Source: Tidjanibacter sp. (lineage in GTDB: Bacteria; Bacteroidota; Bacteroidia; Bacteroidales; Rikenellaceae). Taken from it: a stretch of DNA of 6,298 nucleotides. Positions 1-6,204 of this stretch are shown here, piece after piece (position 1 is the first letter of the stretch; every line of letters starts with the position of its first letter). The notes beneath the pieces were generated by a model. That model was not told where the DNA came from. It was given only the letters and a program-made list of their open reading frames with translations, and did no database searches. The position numbers and the translations under genes were made by a program. The DNA lies in assembly GCA_017379955.1 (NCBI GenBank), contig JAFNVE010000051.1, positions 1 to 6,298 of the forward strand, written 5' to 3'.

Positions 1-20
1 CAAAATTCAAAATTCAAAAT
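1..20. repeat. Short tandem heptamer repeat at the window edge
   Basis: Three consecutive copies of CAAAATT, the last one lacking its final T, fill the first 20 bases. The array may continue to the left outside the window. It lies directly beside a hairpin terminator, in AT-rich DNA with no coding signal, so it is probably intergenic simple sequence. No function is suggested. Confidence 0.5.
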
Positions 21-23
21 GAT

Positions 24-65
24 ACAACCGAGAGATATTCGACATATCTCTCGGTTGTTGTTTTT
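24..65 (+). terminator. Rho-independent terminator of an upstream plus-strand gene
   Basis: A perfect 15-bp inverted repeat (24-38 with 44-58, arms ACAACCGAGAGATAT and ATATCTCTCGGTTGT) encloses a 5-base loop, TCGAC. The T-rich run TGTTTTT follows at 59-65. This is a classic intrinsic terminator for transcription entering from the left, so a plus-strand gene probably ends just outside the window. On the minus strand the stem is followed by ATTTTGAATTTTG, a weaker T-tract, so some bidirectional activity is possible. Confidence 0.8.
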
Positions 66-118
66 GAGAATTATAGGAATTATGGGATAACCATTTAGAC
101 TCTTTGTGTAACAATTGG

Positions 119-251
119 GTTTTTCGGGTTTAGGGGATACCCTCGTAGAGGGTACAAATGAAATATAGGTAAGATTAGCCAAGCTTGCTTGAACTAATCT
201 TACCTATATTTTGTTTGTAATTGCTGCAAGGCAATCTCTAAACCCGCAAAC
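119..251 (+). ncRNA. Candidate structured RNA with a four-way junction
   Basis: The stretch can fold into a closed multi-branch structure. The closing stem pairs 119-133 with 238-251; its inner nine pairs, CGGGTTTAG with CTAAACCCG, are perfect. Inside it lie a 7-bp hairpin with a GTA loop (138-144 with 148-154) and a long stem pairing about 155-178 with 194-217, of which 161-178 with 194-211 is a perfect 18 bp, with a 15-base loop CCAAGCTTGCTTGAA. A small hairpin follows (220-225 with 230-235) with a GCAA loop of GNRA type. The non-Watson-Crick positions (159/213, 160/212, 225/230) are G-U pairs when read as plus-strand RNA but A-C mismatches on the minus strand, which favours the plus strand. 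I find no convincing TAnnTTTG promoter just upstream. I do not recognise a known RNA family. Pairing was traced by eye, without an energy calculation. Confidence 0.4.
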
Positions 252-297
252 TAAATAGTACAAAAGTTTTTGGGGAGCCTTTTTACAAAAAGGCTCG

Positions 298-325
298 AAA
301 TAAAAAACTTTTTACAAAAAGCGAC
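298..325 (-). terminator. Likely terminator of the ABC transporter gene
   Basis: Read on the minus strand, the hairpin CTTTTTGTAAAAAG (321 down to 308) is followed at once by TTTTTTATTT, starting about 25 bases past the exporter stop codon. The stem is short and nearly all A-T, so it is weak alone. The stronger GAGCC/GGCTC hairpin at 275-296 lies just beyond it and may help. The same hairpin type follows the glycosyltransferase gene at the other end of the window. Confidence 0.5.
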
Positions 326-347
326 AAAAACAAAAAGCGACGCTGAA

Positions 348-2170
348 TTACACTTGTTGCATTTCGATTAGTTTGGCATATATGCCGCCCTTTGCTATCA
401 GTTCGTCGTGGGTACCTTGTTCGGCAACGTGGCCGGCGTCGATAACCACAATCTTATTGGCATTGTGGATGGTGCTCAGGCGGTGGGCGATCACCAGCGA
501 TGTGCGGCCGCTCTGCAATTTGTCGAGTGCGGTCTGCACGAGCTGTTCGCTCTCGGTGTCGAGTGCTGATGTTGCCTCGTCGAGAATCAGAATCTCGGGG
601 TTTTTAAGCACTGCGCGGGCGATGCTCAATCTCTGTCGCTGGCCACCCGAGAGCTTCGAGCCACGGTCGCCAATGTTGGTGTTGTATCCCTCGGGGGTGT
701 CCACTATAAAGCCGTCGGCATTTGCCACCTTTGCGGCTGCCACCACCTCCTCGTGCGAGGCGTTGAGGTCGCCAAGCAGGATGTTATTCTCTATGGTGTC
801 GTTGAATAGGATGGTCTCTTGCGACACCATACCAAATTTCTCGCGCAACGAGGCAAGGGTGTAATCTTTGATATTGCGACCGTCGATAAGTATCTCACCG
901 GCAGTCACATCGTAGAAACGGGGTATGAGGTCGGAGATGGTCGATTTGCCACCACCAGAGGGGCCGACAAGTGCCACTGTTTCGCCCTTGCGGATGGTGA
1001 AGCTAACATTGCTCAGCACCTCGCGCTCCTCGTAGGCGAAACTTACGTTGCGGAACTCTATCGACTCCTTGAAGTCGGTCAGGTCAATCGCATCGGGTTT
1101 CTCGGTGATTGGGTTTTTGGAGTCGAGGAGTGCGAGTACTCGCTCACCTGCGGCGATACCCTGATTGATATTAGCAAAGGCGTCGGTGAACTGGCGGATA
1201 GGGCGTGTCACCTGCGAGAAGATACCGATGTAGGCGAGGAAGCCACTCGCGTCCAGACTGCCACCCACAACCAGCAGACCTCCTGCCACCATCAGACCTG
1301 CTGCTGCAAGTATTCCGAGGAACTCGCTCATGGGCGAGGCGAGCTGCTGACGATACATCATCTTGCGCGATACATCCGAGTAGGCCTTGTTGATACGGGC
1401 GAAGCGGTCGCCGAAGAACTCCTCGCCGCCGTAGCCCTTGACCACCTTAACACCCGCAATCGACTCGTCGAGTACGGAGGTGAGCTCACCGAACTGCTCT
1501 TGTGCGGTAAGTGCAGGCTTGCGTAACTTCTTGACAATACGACCAATGATAAGACCCACGATGGGAAGGTATATCAGAGTGAATATTGTGAGCTTCCACG
1601 AAATGGCAATCATACCAACAAAATAGCTGAGTATGAGGAAGGGCTCGCGGAAGGCTACTTGCAGGTGTTAGTGATGCAGAAACGCACTACCTGTACATCG
1701 GCCATAATGCGCGATACGATGTCGCCCTTGCGCTCGTTGGTGAAGTAGCCCACGTTGAGGCGCATCACATTGTTGTATGTCTGGTTGCGAAGACGTTGCA
1801 GGGCGCGAATCTTCATATTCTCCACTGTGCGCTGGCCCAGATAGCGGAAGGTGTTGCTCAGCAGTGCCGAGGTGGCGATGATGACGGCGAGCATTGTCAG
1901 CACATCCAGAATCTCGTAACTCTCGCCATATATCACATAGATAAGGTATCGTATTGCTCCTTCGAGCCAGGCGGTCGAGAACTCCAAGGCGGGCATCTCG
2001 CGCACGGGTGCCATTGCTGCCTCACCACCGAAGAGGGTGCTGAGGATGGGGATGATGAGCATAAAGTTCATCAGGTTGAACACCGCATAGAAGAGGGTGT
2101 AGAAGAAGTATGGGATTGCATATTTCTCCAAAGGTTTGGCAAACCCGAGGAGGCGCAAGTATGTTTTCAT
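348..2170 (-). pseudogene. MsbA-type ABC exporter, frameshifted by one base
   Basis: This is a half-transporter of the ABC-B/MsbA type, an inner-membrane exporter in which one chain carries six membrane helices and one ATPase domain and works as a dimer. The frame opening at 2170 gives 171 codons and stops at 1655-1657. The rest continues in another frame down to the stop at 348. The span of 1823 nt is one short of a multiple of three. Adding one C where the coding strand reads AACACCTGC (near 1664-1665) restores one 607-residue protein, a normal length for the family. In restored numbering, helices lie near 18-44, 85-110, 178-210 (two) and 285-325 (two). The ATPase domain shows an A-loop Tyr380, Walker A GPSGGGKST (403-411), Q-loop Gln451, signature LSGGQ (507-511), Walker B ILILDE (527-532) and switch His563, all intact. 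The break falls at the start of helix 3, so neither fragment should transport. The second fragment has an internal ATG at 1613, but re-initiation there would give only part of the membrane domain. The substrate is unknown; lipid A or another lipid is the family-based guess. No slippery heptamer is visible at the break, and a sequencing error cannot be excluded. Confidence 0.85.
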
Positions 2171-2216
2171 TGGCCTGTTTTGCTACAAATTTGCTTTATA
2201 ACTAATTAATCGAGTG

Positions 2217-2248
2217 CAAAAGTACTCTTTTGTTGGCGATTTTCCCAA
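2217..2248 (-). promoter_or_regulatory. Promoter for the ABC exporter gene
   Basis: On the minus strand TACTTTTG (2224 down to 2217) matches the Bacteroidota -7 consensus TAnnTTTG exactly. A TTG at 2248-2246 lies 21 bp upstream as a -33 element. Transcription would start near 2210, leaving a leader of about 40 nt before the ATG at 2170. No Shine-Dalgarno sequence precedes that ATG, which is usual in this phylum. Confidence 0.6.
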
Positions 2249-2265
2249 GAAAAGAGTTATTTTTG
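2233..2265 (+). promoter_or_regulatory. trpS: Promoter for trpS and probably the two genes after it
   Basis: TATTTTTG at 2258-2265 matches the Bacteroidota -7 consensus TAnnTTTG. A TTG at 2233-2235 lies 22 bp upstream as a possible -33 element. Transcription would begin near 2272 with a leader of about 60 nt. I see no T-box-like or other complex leader structure. The element overlaps the oppositely directed exporter promoter, so RNA polymerase can probably occupy only one at a time. Confidence 0.55.
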
Positions 2266-2330
2266 CATTTAATATGGCTATGCAATAGTGCGACTGCCAT
2301 AAGAGTAGATAATTAAAAAAGGAAAAATAT

Positions 2331-3335
2331 ATGGAAAAGAGTATGAGAAAGACGGTGGTCAGTGGTATTCGCTCGACAGGCAAACTCCACTTGGGCAACT
2401 ATTTTGGCGCATTGCGTAACTTTGTAAAGATGCAGCACGACCAGCAGTGCTACTTCTTCATTGCCGACTACCACTCCCTCACCACACACCCTGACCCCAA
2501 GGCTCTCCACGGCAATGTGCGTCAGATTTTGGCAGAGTACCTTGCAGCAGGTATCGACCCCGAGACGGCAACTATCTATGTGCAGAGCGATGTGCCACAG
2601 GTGGCTGAGTTGTCGCTGTTGCTCAGTATGCACGCCTATATCGGTGAGTTGGAGCGTACCGCATCGTTTAAGGATAAGGTGCGCAAGAATCCCGAAAATG
2701 TAAATGCAGGTCTGCTTACCTATCCCGTGTTGATGGCGGCAGATATCCTCTTGCATCGTGCTGATTTTGTGCCTGTTGGCAAGGATCAGGAGCAGCACTT
2801 GGAACTCACTCGTCGTTTTGCGCGTCGTTTCAACACAATCTATGGCGTTGAGTACTTCCCCGAGAGTGTGCCCTACAACTTCGGTCAGGACTTGGTGAAG
2901 ATTCCCGGTCTGGATGGCTCGGGCAAGATGGGCAAGAGCGAGGGTAACGGTATCTACCTCTCCGACCCCGACAATGTTATCCGCAAGAAGGTGATGCGTG
3001 CTGTGACCGATGCAGGTCCTCAGGAGCCCAATTCGCCTATTAGCGAGCCTATCGCCAATATCTTTACCATTATGAACGCTGTCAGCGAGCAGTCGACAAT
3101 CGACTATTTCAAGGAGAAATATGCTACTTGCGAGATTCGCTATGGCGACTTGAAGAAGCAGTTGGCAGAGGATTTGATTAAGACAATCACCCCTATCCGT
3201 GAGCGTATTGAGGCTATCGCGTCCGACGATGCATACCTCCACAGAGTGACCCGCGAGGGTGCTGAGCGTGCACGCGAGAGTGCCGATAAGACCCTGCGTG
3301 AGGTGCGTGAGATTATGGGTATTCACCACTTCTAA
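2331..3335 (+). CDS. trpS: Tryptophanyl-tRNA synthetase
   Basis: This cytoplasmic class Ic aminoacyl-tRNA synthetase activates tryptophan with ATP and loads it onto tRNA-Trp for translation. The 334-residue length is typical of bacterial TrpRS. The HIGH-type ATP-binding signature appears as HLGN at 20-23 within TGKLHLGNYFGAL. The conserved segment YPVLMAADIL (131-140) and the GKDQ motif (150-153) form part of the active-site region. The KMSKS loop reads KMGKS at 199-203, followed by EGN. The C-terminal part is helical and charged, as expected for the anticodon-binding region. The ATG at 2331 has AAGGA at 2319-2323, seven bases upstream. A second ATG at 2343 (Met5) sits nearer the usual N-terminus (TVVSGIR) and is a possible true start. 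The ClC gene follows 44 bp downstream on the same strand with no terminator between, so co-transcription is likely. Confidence 0.96.
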   Translation: MEKSMRKTVVSGIRSTGKLHLGNYFGALRNFVKMQHDQQCYFFIADYHSLTTHPDPKALHGNVRQILAEYLAAGIDPETATIYVQSDVPQVAELSLLLSMHAYIGELERTASFKDKVRKNPENVNAGLLTYPVLMAADILLHRADFVPVGKDQEQHLELTRRFARRFNTIYGVEYFPESVPYNFGQDLVKIPGLDGSGKMGKSEGNGIYLSDPDNVIRKKVMRAVTDAGPQEPNSPISEPIANIFTIMNAVSEQSTIDYFKEKYATCEIRYGDLKKQLAEDLIKTITPIRERIEAIASDDAYLHRVTREGAERARESADKTLREVREIMGIHHF

Positions 3336-3379
3336 ATTCTCAGTCCGACAAACAATTGACTCAATCCGAAGGCTAAACG

Positions 3380-5161
3380 ATGATTAGGGAGGCGGTAAAT
3401 AAATTCCTGACGAGGATGATGTTGCTGACAGAGCGTCTGTCGGAGCGTCAGCTTATGATGATACTTGCCGTGGTGGTAGGTATCATCGCAGGTCTTGCTA
3501 CCTTCTTCTTTCAGTGGCTCTTGGGTGGCGTGGAGCATATCCTGACGAGTTGGTTTCCCGTGTCGAAGGCGGGATGGCTCTATCTGGTATACCCTGCGTT
3601 TGGTATCATTGTAGCCTCGATTTTTGTTAAGTACATCATCCAGGACGATATCTCTGAGGGCGTTACCAAGGTGCTCTATGCGATGAGTAAGCGTGGCTCT
3701 ATCATCAAGCCTCACAACTGCTACTCGTCCGTCGTTGGTGGTGCTATGACCATCGGCTTTGGTGGCTCGGTGGGTCCTGAGGCACCTATCGTGCTAACAG
3801 GTGCAGCCATCGGCTCCAATATCGGCCGAATACTCAAACTCAACTACCGCAACATAACGCTGATGCTCAGTTGCGGTGTGGCGGCGGCGTTGGCGGCAAT
3901 ATTCAAGGCACCTATCACGGGCGTTATCTTTGTGATGGAGATTCTGATGCTCGATATCACGATGAACGCTATCGTGCCTCTGATTATCTCGGCCGTAACC
4001 TCTACAACCCTCGTATTCTTCCTCAAAGGCTTCGACCCTATCCTGGCGGTAGACGTGACGGGTACTTTTGAACTTGCGCATCTGCCTATGTATCTGCTGC
4101 TTGGCGGATTGGGTGGTCTGATGGCCAACTACTTCACCACCTTCAATGGCAAGGTGCGTGACCGCATCGCTGCACTCGGCAGACAGCGTAAAAAGTGGCT
4201 CTATGGCGGTCTTGCGCTGGGTATTCTGGTCTTCCTCTTCCCACCACTATACGGTGAAGGATATGGTGCATTCACCTCGCTGATGCACGGCGACACAGAT
4301 ACCCTCTTCAACAACTCGCTGCTCTACAAGTTCCGCGATATCGATTGGGTGATTATCATCTACCTCACGGCCATTATGTTCTTCAAGGTTATCGCTATGG
4401 CGGTGACAAATGCTGCCGGTGGTGTGGGTGGTACCTTTGCGCCTTCGCTATTCGTGGGTGCCTTCCTCGGTGGTACAATGGCCTTTGCCTCAAACACCTG
4501 GCTCGGTATGGATCTCCCCATCCTCAGTTTCTCGCTGGTCGGCATGGCGGGTGTGATGGCGGGTGTGATGAAAGCACCGCTCACCTCCATCTTCCTTATT
4601 GCTGAGTTATCAAACGGTTACGAACTCTTTGTGCCTCTGATGTTGGTGGCCTCCATATCGTTTGCCATCTCCTACTACATGGATCCCGACTCGATTTACA
4701 CCAAGTCGCTCCGTAAGCGTAACGAGCTGCTGACACATAACAAGGACCGTTCGGTGCTCGTCTTCCTCAACCTCGAAAAGTTGATGGAGACCGACTTTAC
4801 ACCTATCAGCGAGAATACCACACTGCGCGAGTTGCTCGACCATATAGCGCACAAGCGCCGTAACATATTCCCCGTACTTGACGACAATGGGGTGCTCAAA
4901 GGCGTTGTTCAGCTCGACGACCTGCGTGCGCATATGTTCCGCCCTGAGAAGCACGGCAACACCGCCGACCAATATATGATACCTCCCCCCGATGTAATTC
5001 AGCGCAAGGAGTCTATCACAGGTGTGCTCGACAAATTTGAGTCGTCGCAGGCGTGGATGTTGCCCGTGGTGGACAAGGACTACCACTACTTGGGCTTTAT
5101 CTCCAAGTCGCGAATCCTTGCCGCATATCGTGAGCAGCTCATAGAGTTATCCCAAGAGTAA
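3380..5161 (+). CDS. ClC-family anion channel/transporter with CBS domains
   Basis: This 593-residue inner-membrane protein belongs to the ClC chloride channel/transporter family. Residues about 24-435 are hydrophobic helices. The helix F anion-pathway segment reads GGSVGPEAP (128-136) and the helix N motif GGTFAP (350-355) fits GxFxP. Residues 434-444, MDPDSIYTKSL, mark the end of the membrane domain with the usual conserved tyrosine. Two CBS domains follow (about 468-520 and 531-585), which in this family can bind nucleotides and adjust gating. The helix F position normally held by the gating glutamate (GREGP in E. coli ClC) is Val131. The inner proton-path glutamate position, in the segment FVMEIL (184-189), appears to be Ile188. 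Both changes suggest passive anion conduction rather than proton-coupled exchange. The helix D segment SEGVTKV also lacks the proline of GSGIPE/GHGVPE. GAAGG at 3368-3372 supports the ATG at 3380. It lies between trpS and the glycosyltransferase gene, without a clear functional link to either. Confidence 0.93.
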   Translation: MIREAVNKFLTRMMLLTERLSERQLMMILAVVVGIIAGLATFFFQWLLGGVEHILTSWFPVSKAGWLYLVYPAFGIIVASIFVKYIIQDDISEGVTKVLYAMSKRGSIIKPHNCYSSVVGGAMTIGFGGSVGPEAPIVLTGAAIGSNIGRILKLNYRNITLMLSCGVAAALAAIFKAPITGVIFVMEILMLDITMNAIVPLIISAVTSTTLVFFLKGFDPILAVDVTGTFELAHLPMYLLLGGLGGLMANYFTTFNGKVRDRIAALGRQRKKWLYGGLALGILVFLFPPLYGEGYGAFTSLMHGDTDTLFNNSLLYKFRDIDWVIIIYLTAIMFFKVIAMAVTNAAGGVGGTFAPSLFVGAFLGGTMAFASNTWLGMDLPILSFSLVGMAGVMAGVMKAPLTSIFLIAELSNGYELFVPLMLVASISFAISYYMDPDSIYTKSLRKRNELLTHNKDRSVLVFLNLEKLMETDFTPISENTTLRELLDHIAHKRRNIFPVLDDNGVLKGVVQLDDLRAHMFRPEKHGNTADQYMIPPPDVIQRKESITGVLDKFESSQAWMLPVVDKDYHYLGFISKSRILAAYREQLIELSQE

Positions 5162-5178
5162 ATTTTTATACATTTCTT

Positions 5179-5203
5179 CCCCTACACAACGGTTGCTTAG
5201 GGG
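5179..5203 (+). other. Small hairpin in the gap between the ClC and glycosyltransferase genes
   Basis: CCCCTA (5179-5184) pairs with TAGGGG (5198-5203), and CAA/TTG pair inside it around a CGG loop. No T-run follows, so it is not a standard terminator. It ends 15 bases before the glycosyltransferase ATG and could affect ribosome access or mRNA ends. It may also be chance pairing. Confidence 0.25.
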
Positions 5204-5218
5204 GTTAAGTGAAGCTGT

Positions 5219-6169
5219 ATGTCTAAAAGAGTCGCCTTTATAATCCCCGTCTACAACAGACCTCAAGAGGTGCGCGAACTTCTCGCCTCGATGGTGGCAT
5301 GTGGCTCACAATCAGATGATTGGGAGGTGGTGATTGTCGAAGATGGCTCGTCGGAGAGCTCCGCAGATGTAGTGGCCGAATATTCAGCCCTGCTCCCCAT
5401 CATATATGTCACACAACCCAACGGTGGCCCCTCCTCGGCGCGTAACTTTGGTGCACGACAGACAACTGCCAATCTATTGGTATTCCTCGACTCCGACACC
5501 ACGCTCTCGCCCACATATCTCGACACAGTGCTTGCCACCGACACTCCCTTCTGGGGTGGGGCAGACCGTGCATCGGCCGACTTCTCGGTGATGCAGCGTG
5601 CCGTGAGCTACGCCATGACCTCGCCACTGACAACGGGCGGCATACGCGGAGGAGGTGAGAAGATGGACAAATTCTACCCGCGCAGTTTTAACATGGGCAT
5701 CGCCCGCACCATATTCGAGGCCGTGGGTGGCTTCGACGAGAGTATGCGCTACGGTGAGGATGTCGACCTCAGCTACCGCATAACGCGCGCCGGCACGCAA
5801 GCGGTATTGCTCCGCGGAGCAGAGGTGTGTCACAAGCGACGCACAAACATATGCGGATTCTTCCGACAGGTGGCACACTCCGGCGAAGCACGCATAACAC
5901 TCACACGCCGTCACCCCGGAACACTCAAAATAGTACACCTCCTCCCCGCAGCATTCACCCTCGGCTCGCTATTATGCCTGTTGCTGGCGGCCCTCTGGTG
6001 CTGGTGGTGGCTACTGCCCATAGCCATAGTAGCCCTCGCATGGCTGCTCGACGCACTGCTGCGCGAGAAGTCACTCCCCGTAGCCCTGATGGCCATCCCC
6101 GCCTGCTTTACACAACTCTACGGCTACGGATTTGGGTTCCTGAAAGGATTGTTTTGTCGCTTTTTGTAA
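5219..6169 (+). CDS. Family 2 glycosyltransferase with C-terminal membrane helices
   Basis: This 316-residue protein has a GT-A fold glycosyltransferase domain followed by a membrane anchor. It should transfer a sugar from a nucleotide-activated donor to a lipid-linked or surface-glycan acceptor on the cytoplasmic face of the inner membrane; the donor and acceptor cannot be read from sequence. Visible motifs are the N-terminal strand FIIPVYNRP (7-15), the donor-binding ED at 41-42, GGPSSARNFG (69-78), the metal-binding DSD (91-93), and GGFDESMRYGEDVDLSYR (170-187), whose ED pair (180-181) fits the catalytic base region. His205 lies in the usual post-catalytic position. Hydrophobic segments cover about 236-280 (probably two helices, with a tryptophan cluster near 260-264) and 286-312. 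Its codons favour C- and A-ending forms, including ATA for isoleucine, more than trpS does, so a different origin is possible. The last residues (CRFL) and the stop codon lie inside a 22-base repeat unit at 6153-6174, so the C-terminus has been set by that repeat. The start is the ATG at 5219, 57 bp after the ClC stop. Confidence 0.9.
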   Translation: MSKRVAFIIPVYNRPQEVRELLASMVACGSQSDDWEVVIVEDGSSESSADVVAEYSALLPIIYVTQPNGGPSSARNFGARQTTANLLVFLDSDTTLSPTYLDTVLATDTPFWGGADRASADFSVMQRAVSYAMTSPLTTGGIRGGGEKMDKFYPRSFNMGIARTIFEAVGGFDESMRYGEDVDLSYRITRAGTQAVLLRGAEVCHKRRTNICGFFRQVAHSGEARITLTRRHPGTLKIVHLLPAAFTLGSLLCLLLAALWCWWWLLPIAIVALAWLLDALLREKSLPVALMAIPACFTQLYGYGFGFLKGLFCRFL

Positions 6170-6204
6170 AAAGCATTTTTGATTTGTCGCTTTTTGTAAA
6201 AAGC
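6153..6204 (+). repeat. Two identical 22-base hairpin units, 30 bp apart
   Basis: The same 22 bases, TTTGTCG followed by CTTTTTGTAAAAAGC, occur at 6153-6174 and 6183-6204. Each contains the palindromic hairpin GCTTTTTGTAAAAAGC. The first unit overlaps the end of the glycosyltransferase gene and contains its TAA stop (6167-6169). Related units lie beside the left repeat copy on the opposite strand (308-341), also just past a gene's 3' end. The second unit runs directly into the conserved core of the right element. Confidence 0.8.
6159..6180 (+). terminator. Likely terminator of the glycosyltransferase gene
   Basis: The hairpin GCTTTTTGTAAAAAGC (6159-6174), followed by ATTTTT, overlaps the stop codon of the gene. 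The stem has only two G-C pairs, so termination may be partial. A second copy of the hairpin 30 bp on could reinforce it, although that one lacks a following T-run. Confidence 0.45.

Larger units (their letters stand above)
119..341 (+). repeat. Left copy of a dispersed structured repeat element
   Basis: This fills the intergenic region downstream of the minus-strand ABC transporter gene. Its right part matches, in inverted orientation, the DNA at 6153-6298 past the glycosyltransferase gene. The best-kept segments are 243-258 (16 identical bases, CCCGCAAACTAAATAG), 260-272 (ACAAAAGTTTTTG), and 184-199 (16 identical bases covering a loop and the first stem bases). Between them the sequence diverges but base pairing is kept. 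The 3' section 275-341 holds a strong hairpin (275-296, stem GAGCCTTTT with loop TACA), a second CTTTTTACAAAAAG hairpin (308-321), and a direct repeat of ACAAAAAGCGAC at 314-325 and 330-341. The strand given follows the reading direction in which the folded RNA has G-U rather than A-C pairs. No open reading frame or transposase lies inside. It could be a MITE- or REP-like repeat, or a family of structured transcripts. Confidence 0.75.

Noticed and set aside
119..251. Integron attC recombination site
   Set aside because: The element is a folded inverted repeat, but I cannot find RYYYAAC and GTTRRRY core sites at its ends, and neither an integrase nor gene cassettes are seen.
819..1526. A 235-codon plus-strand open frame opposite the ABC exporter
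   Set aside because: It is antisense to the ATPase and membrane domains of the exporter, with no family resemblance and no promoter or ribosome site.
1655..1680. Programmed ribosomal frameshift in the ABC exporter
   Set aside because: Joining the frames needs a -1 shift, but the overlap has no X-XXY-YYZ slippery heptamer and no obvious downstream stimulator. This family is normally encoded in one frame.
2272..2330. Tryptophan-responsive leader (T-box or attenuator) before trpS
   Set aside because: The leader is only about 60 nt, with no stem-loop pair, no T-run terminator and no short peptide with tryptophan codons.
2183..2398. A 71-codon minus-strand frame with hydrophobic residues in the divergent promoter region
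   Set aside because: It crosses both promoters and the start of trpS. The hydrophobic look comes from T-rich DNA and there is no start context.
2313..3329. A 338-codon open frame on the minus strand covering all of trpS
   Set aside because: It is an exact antisense shadow of a clear synthetase gene, has no recognisable domain, and its composition (many His, Leu, Thr, Cys) is what reversed trpS codons would give.
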